Shown here piece after piece: positions 60,648-64,000 of a DNA stretch of 64,000 nt. Every line of letters starts with the position of its first letter. The stretch's first letter is position 1. A program made the position numbers and the translations under genes. The notes below the pieces were generated by a model. The model ran no database searches. It saw only the letters and a list, made by a program, of their open reading frames with translations, and was not told where the DNA came from. Source of the DNA: Candidatus Riesia pediculicola (lineage in GTDB: Bacteria > Pseudomonadota > Gammaproteobacteria > Enterobacterales > Enterobacteriaceae); assembly GCF_002073915.1 (NCBI RefSeq), contig NZ_CP012841.1, positions 181,328 through 245,327 on the forward strand, read 5' to 3'.

Positions 60648-60720
60648 GCGTCCGTAGCTCATGGGAGAGAGCGCTGTTCTCCGAAGATAGAGGTTGCAGG
60701 TTCGAATCCTGTCGGACGCA
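60648..60720 (+). tRNA. argX: tRNA-Arg (CCG)
   Basis: Acceptor GCGTCCG/CGGACGC with discriminator A, anticodon loop CTCCGAA (CCG), T-arm GCAGGTTCGAATCCTGT. Corresponds to E. coli argX, first of the argX-hisR-leuT-proM operon. The anticodon stem has two G-U pairs. CCA is not encoded. Confidence 0.96.
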
Positions 60721-60734
60721 AGAAAAATTTTTTT

Positions 60735-60808
60735 GGTGACTATAGCTCAGTTGGTAGAGCCCTGGATTGTGGTTCCGGAAGTCGTGGGTTCGAATCCCAC
60801 TAGTCACC
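60735..60808 (+). tRNA. hisR: tRNA-His (GUG)
   Basis: Encodes the characteristic extra G at the 5' end (60735) opposite C73 (60808). Acceptor GTGACTA/TAGTCAC, anticodon GTG at 60769-60771, T-arm GTGGGTTCGAATCCCAC. Matches E. coli hisR. CCA is not encoded. Confidence 0.98.
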
Positions 60809-60826
60809 CTAGAAATTCTGTAGATT

Positions 60827-60900
60827 CGGCGAGTGGCGCAGCTTGGTAGCGCAACTGGTTTGGGACCAGTGGGTCGGAGGTTCAAATCCTCTCTCGCCGA
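60827..60900 (+). tRNA. proM: tRNA-Pro (UGG)
   Basis: Acceptor CGGCGAG/CTCGCCG with discriminator A, anticodon TGG at 60861-60863, T-arm GGAGGTTCAAATCCTCT. Nearly identical to E. coli proM. leuT, between hisR and proM in E. coli, has been deleted. CCA is not encoded. Confidence 0.98.
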
Positions 60901-61158
60901 TTCATGTATAACAAAGATTTTTTATTTAAAACTTCATTGATCTTACTTGTTATTCATGCAAAATAATCGATAATTGAAAAAATCGTTCAATCTTAAAGTA
61001 TTTTAAAATATTTTCTCTTCTAACGTTCGATAAATTGATATCATTAAAAAAAAGATTTTCTTAAAATTTTTTAATCGGATTTTTAAGTCGTTTTTCTATA
61101 AGAAAACATATTAATTTATTTAAAATTATTTAAGAATTTAGTATTTGACTCAATATAA

Positions 61159-62001
61159 ATGAAAAAAAAAATACTTTTTTCAAAGATGCATGGTTTAGGA
61201 AACGACTTTGTTATTGTAAATACAATTCATCAAAAGTTTTTCCCTAGACCGAAAATCATTAGGATGTTTGCAAGACGTACTTTGGGTATAGGATTTGATC
61301 AATTATTGATCTTGAGAGAGTCTCACTCTTCAAGATTTGATTTTTATTGTCAGATATTTAATTCGGATGGAACCGAATCTTTTCAATGTGGAAATGGTTT
61401 TAGATGTTTAGCAAAATACATCTATGTCAACATCAATAAGAAACCATTTCATATCATCCGAACTAAGAAACATACAGTAATCACTTCTATTAAAGATAGA
61501 GGAAAAGAAATTACAGTCAATATGGGAACTCCCAGATTCATTTCAAAAAAAGTTTTGACTGTCTTTCAAAAAGAATGGTTAAGACAACTTTTAACTTTTG
61601 AAAAGGAATACAACCATTTTGAAATGGTGAATATAGGAAATTCTCATCTGGTTTTTATCATACAAGATTCGAAAGAAATTGTTAGAATCTTCAGATTGAT
61701 TCATTCTTCATTAAGAATAAATGAGTTATTTCCGAAAGGAATTAATATAAATTTAATGCAGATTATTAATAGAAAGAAGATTTTTTTGAAGGTATATGAG
61801 AGAGGTTCTGGAGAAACAAAATCTTGTGGAAGTGGAGCTTGTGCTTCTGTAGCATTTGGAATTAAATACGGATTTTTAAATAATCTGGTTTTTGTATATT
61901 CAGAAGAAGGATATTTAAAAGTTTATTGGAAAGGAAGAGATTATCCAATTTTTATGACTGGACCTGCTACATATGTTTATGATGGATCGATTTCTATCTA
62001 A
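61159..62001 (+). CDS. dapF: Diaminopimelate epimerase
   Basis: Converts LL- to meso-diaminopimelate for peptidoglycan and lysine. 280 residues (E. coli 274). The two catalytic cysteines are in FNSDGTESFQCGNGFRC near residue 77 and GSGETKSCGSGACASVAF near 222. KMHGLGNDFVIVN is at residues 10-22. Its presence implies that the cell still makes peptidoglycan precursors, consistent with the YbjG-like lipid-carrier phosphatase. uvrD follows after about 120 bases; xerC and yigB between them in E. coli are gone. Confidence 0.97.
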   Translation: MKKKILFSKMHGLGNDFVIVNTIHQKFFPRPKIIRMFARRTLGIGFDQLLILRESHSSRFDFYCQIFNSDGTESFQCGNGFRCLAKYIYVNINKKPFHIIRTKKHTVITSIKDRGKEITVNMGTPRFISKKVLTVFQKEWLRQLLTFEKEYNHFEMVNIGNSHLVFIIQDSKEIVRIFRLIHSSLRINELFPKGININLMQIINRKKIFLKVYERGSGETKSCGSGACASVAFGIKYGFLNNLVFVYSEEGYLKVYWKGRDYPIFMTGPATYVYDGSISI

Positions 62002-62119
62002 TTTGATTATTAATAGTTTTTTTTGAAGAAGAATTTTTAAAAATTAGAGAAATGAAAAATATTATTAAAATTTTTTAATGTCTTCTATTCATATCAAATA
62101 AGAATATTTTAAAATCAAC

Positions 62120-64000
62120 ATGATAGAGAAACTAAATTCTAAACAGAAAGAAGCAGTTACAGCTCCTTCCGAGGAGAACATATTAGTTTTAGCAGGTGCA
62201 GGTAGCGGGAAAACAAGAGTTTTAGTTCACAGAATAATATGGCTTTTAAAAAAAATTCGTGTTTCTTCAACTTCTATTCTTACGTTGACTTTTTCAAATA
62301 AAGCTGTACTGGAAATCAGAAGAAGAGTGAATGATATCATCAACCTATGTCAGGAAAATTTAATCATTGATACGTTTCATGGTTTAGCATACCGTTTTTT
62401 ACGAGTTCATTATTCTGAAGTAAATTTGCCTTATAATTTTCAAATTTTAGATAGTGAGGATCAAAAATATTTCATTCGAAAAGCAATAAGAGATTCTCAA
62501 CTAGAACATAAAAGAGGACTTTTACAAAAATCAACGGAGTATATTAATAAAAATAAAGAAAAAGGAATACGTCCGAAGGATATCTTAAAAAAGAATCGTA
62601 TCGATTCTTCGAATATGGATTATTTTAAAATATATTTAACTTATCAAAAAATATGTGATCATTCTGGATTAGTAGATTTTCCAGAATTAGTTTTGAGAGC
62701 ATATGAATTGTTTCTGAATAATTCAAGTCTTTTAAGATTGTATCAAAGACGTTTTACTCATTTTCTTATAGATGAATTTCAAGATACCAGTAAATTACAA
62801 TATAAATGGATCAGAATGATTTTTCAAAAAAGTGTTGGAATTACTATTGTTGGAGATGATGATCAATCTATATATGGATGGAGAGGAGCGAACCCAAAAA
62901 ATATGAAATATTTTTTAAGGGATTTTCCGAATTCTACCGTTATTCGTCTTGAACAAAACTATAGATCTACAAAAAATATTTTAAAATCGGCCAATGCTTT
63001 GATTTCTTATAATAAAAATAGACTTGGAAAGACGTTGTGGACGAAGATCGAATTTGGTGATCCAATTTATATCTATTATGGAAATGATGAGTTGGATGAA
63101 TCCGAATATATCGTAAAAAATATAATAGAATGGAATAAATTAGGTGGAAAATTTAGTCAATGTGCTATTCTTTACAGAAAAAAAAGACAGTCTCATTTTT
63201 TAGAAGAAGCTTTGATTAAATACTCAATTCCTTACCATATACATGGAGATATAAGTTTTTTTAGGAGACAAGAAATAAAAGAAACCATGAGCTATTTGCG
63301 TTTGATATTTAATAGAAAAGATGATGAATCATTCGAAAGGATTATCAATACGCCAACAAGAGGAATTGGAAAAAAAACAATAAGCATAATCCGAAATGCT
63401 TCTAAAGAATATAGTTCGGATATGTGGACAACCTGTAAAAAATTGTTAAATATAAATTTACTAAAAAAAAATTCAAAAACATCCATCAAAAGATTTTTAG
63501 ATTTAATCAACTTGATGGATAAGGAAAGTGAATCAATGTCAATCGATCAAAAGGTCGATTACATATTTCGACGATCTGGTTTATCAAAAATGTATGAGAA
63601 TAAAAAGAACGAAATCTCTAGAATGAAAATTCAGAACATTTCTATTTTAGTTCACTTTATAAAAAAATTTTGCGAAGATAGAGACGAGAGAACTCCTTCA
63701 GAGCTATTTCACTCTTTTCTTTCCTATTCCATACTATCATCGAGTAATGGTATAAAAAAATATGAAGATAAAAATCAAGATGCTGTAAATTTAATGACAT
63801 TACACGCTTCAAAAGGATTAGAGTTCCCATTTGTTCTCATTTCTGGTATGGAGGAAGGCACTTTTCCTGTAAGAACAGACATAGAACAAGAAATAGCAGA
63901 GGAAAGAAGATTGGCTTATGTCGGGTTGACTAGAGCAATGAAAAAACTGATACTTACGTGTGTTTCAAGTCGTTTTGATCGAGGAAGAAAAAGTCATAAT
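62120..64000 (+). CDS. uvrD: DNA helicase II UvrD, 3'-truncated by window edge
   Basis: Superfamily 1 3'-5' helicase of nucleotide-excision and mismatch repair. The ATG at 62120 opens a frame that remains open for 627 codons to the window end (E. coli 720 residues). Starts MIEKLNSKQKEAVTAPSEEN. Motif I LAGAGSGKTRV near residue 27, Ia LTFSNKA, motif II LIDEFQDTSKLQ near 218, motif III VGDDDQSIYGWRGA near 247, motif IV LEQNYRSTKN, motif V TLHASKGLEF near 563 and motif VI RRLAYVGLTRAMKKL near 600 are all seen. The C-terminal tail that binds partners lies outside the window. Confidence 0.96.
   Translation, partial: MIEKLNSKQKEAVTAPSEENILVLAGAGSGKTRVLVHRIIWLLKKIRVSSTSILTLTFSNKAVLEIRRRVNDIINLCQENLIIDTFHGLAYRFLRVHYSEVNLPYNFQILDSEDQKYFIRKAIRDSQLEHKRGLLQKSTEYINKNKEKGIRPKDILKKNRIDSSNMDYFKIYLTYQKICDHSGLVDFPELVLRAYELFLNNSSLLRLYQRRFTHFLIDEFQDTSKLQYKWIRMIFQKSVGITIVGDDDQSIYGWRGANPKNMKYFLRDFPNSTVIRLEQNYRSTKNILKSANALISYNKNRLGKTLWTKIEFGDPIYIYYGNDELDESEYIVKNIIEWNKLGGKFSQCAILYRKKRQSHFLEEALIKYSIPYHIHGDISFFRRQEIKETMSYLRLIFNRKDDESFERIINTPTRGIGKKTISIIRNASKEYSSDMWTTCKKLLNINLLKKNSKTSIKRFLDLINLMDKESESMSIDQKVDYIFRRSGLSKMYENKKNEISRMKIQNISILVHFIKKFCEDRDERTPSELFHSFLSYSILSSSNGIKKYEDKNQDAVNLMTLHASKGLEFPFVLISGMEEGTFPVRTDIEQEIAEERRLAYVGLTRAMKKLILTCVSSRFDRGRKSHN

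Noticed and set aside
60613-60885. 90-codon minus-strand frame across three tRNA genes
   Set aside because: It is the reverse complement of tRNA-Arg, His and Pro genes; such tRNA-antisense frames are a known annotation artefact.

Overview
The window is a strongly AT-rich stretch of a reduced bacterial chromosome from the Enterobacterales. Nearly every protein aligns by eye, almost end to end, with its Escherichia coli orthologue, and whole blocks keep E. coli gene order: mnmA/purB, ndh, infA/trxB/serS/serC/aroA/rpsA/ycaR, ompF/asnS/pncB, hpt/yadG/yadH/folK/dksA, erpA/mtnN, pyrG/eno, gloB/rnhA/dnaQ/tRNA-Asp, tktA/pgk/fbaA, metT-leuW-gln tRNAs/glnS/fldA, sdhCDAB/sucABCD, trxA/rho, arg-his-pro tRNAs, dapF/uvrD. 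Many genes that sit between these in E. coli are gone, spacers are long, and several spacers hold visibly eroded genes. This is the pattern of an insect-type obligate endosymbiont at an intermediate stage of genome decay. A Riesia-, Blochmannia- or similar lineage would fit, but I cannot name the organism from the sequence alone.

Layout. 1-4.9 kb: 3' part of maeB, then mnmA and purB. 4.9-7.9 kb: no intact gene, but the minus strand carries the decayed lolC-lolD-lolE operon. 8.0-12.0 kb (minus strand): ndh, a ycfP remnant, a PAP2 phosphatase, infA, trxB. 12.0-13.4 kb: remnants of ftsK (3' end) and lolA. 13.4-19.9 kb (plus): serS, serC, aroA, a possible cmk remnant, rpsA, and the short gene ycaR. 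20.0-25.7 kb (minus): ompF-type porin, asnS, pncB, a MATE exporter. 26-31.8 kb: hpt, yadG, yadH, folK, a shortened dksA, a probable hemL remnant, erpA, mtnN. 32-38 kb: pyrG-eno, gloB, rnhA, dnaQ, tRNA-Asp. 38-43 kb: tktA, pgk, fbaA, three tRNAs. 43-56 kb: glnS, fldA, then the sdhCDAB-sucABCD cluster and tRNA-Lys. 56-64 kb: gpmA, ahpC, tRNA-Trp, trxA, rho, three tRNAs, dapF, and uvrD running off the end.

How the genes work together. The set covers lower glycolysis (fbaA, pgk, gpmA, eno), transketolase, malic enzyme, and the 2-oxoglutarate to fumarate arm of the TCA cycle, feeding quinone through succinate dehydrogenase and NDH-2. Biosynthesis is represented by single steps: aroA (chorismate), serC (serine/B6), dapF (diaminopimelate), folK (folate), pncB (NAD salvage), pyrG (CTP), purB and hpt (purines). 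Information processing is represented by three aminoacyl-tRNA synthetases, mnmA, infA, rpsA, dnaQ, rnhA, uvrD, rho, dksA and nine tRNAs. Stress handling is by trxB/trxA, ahpC, gloB and mtnN.

The main observation is that both the inner-membrane lipoprotein-release ABC transporter (LolCDE) and the periplasmic carrier (LolA) are readable pseudogenes at two separate loci, so the lipoprotein-sorting pathway appears to have been lost as a unit while an outer-membrane porin is kept. I found no phage, insertion sequence, CRISPR array or novel gene cluster.
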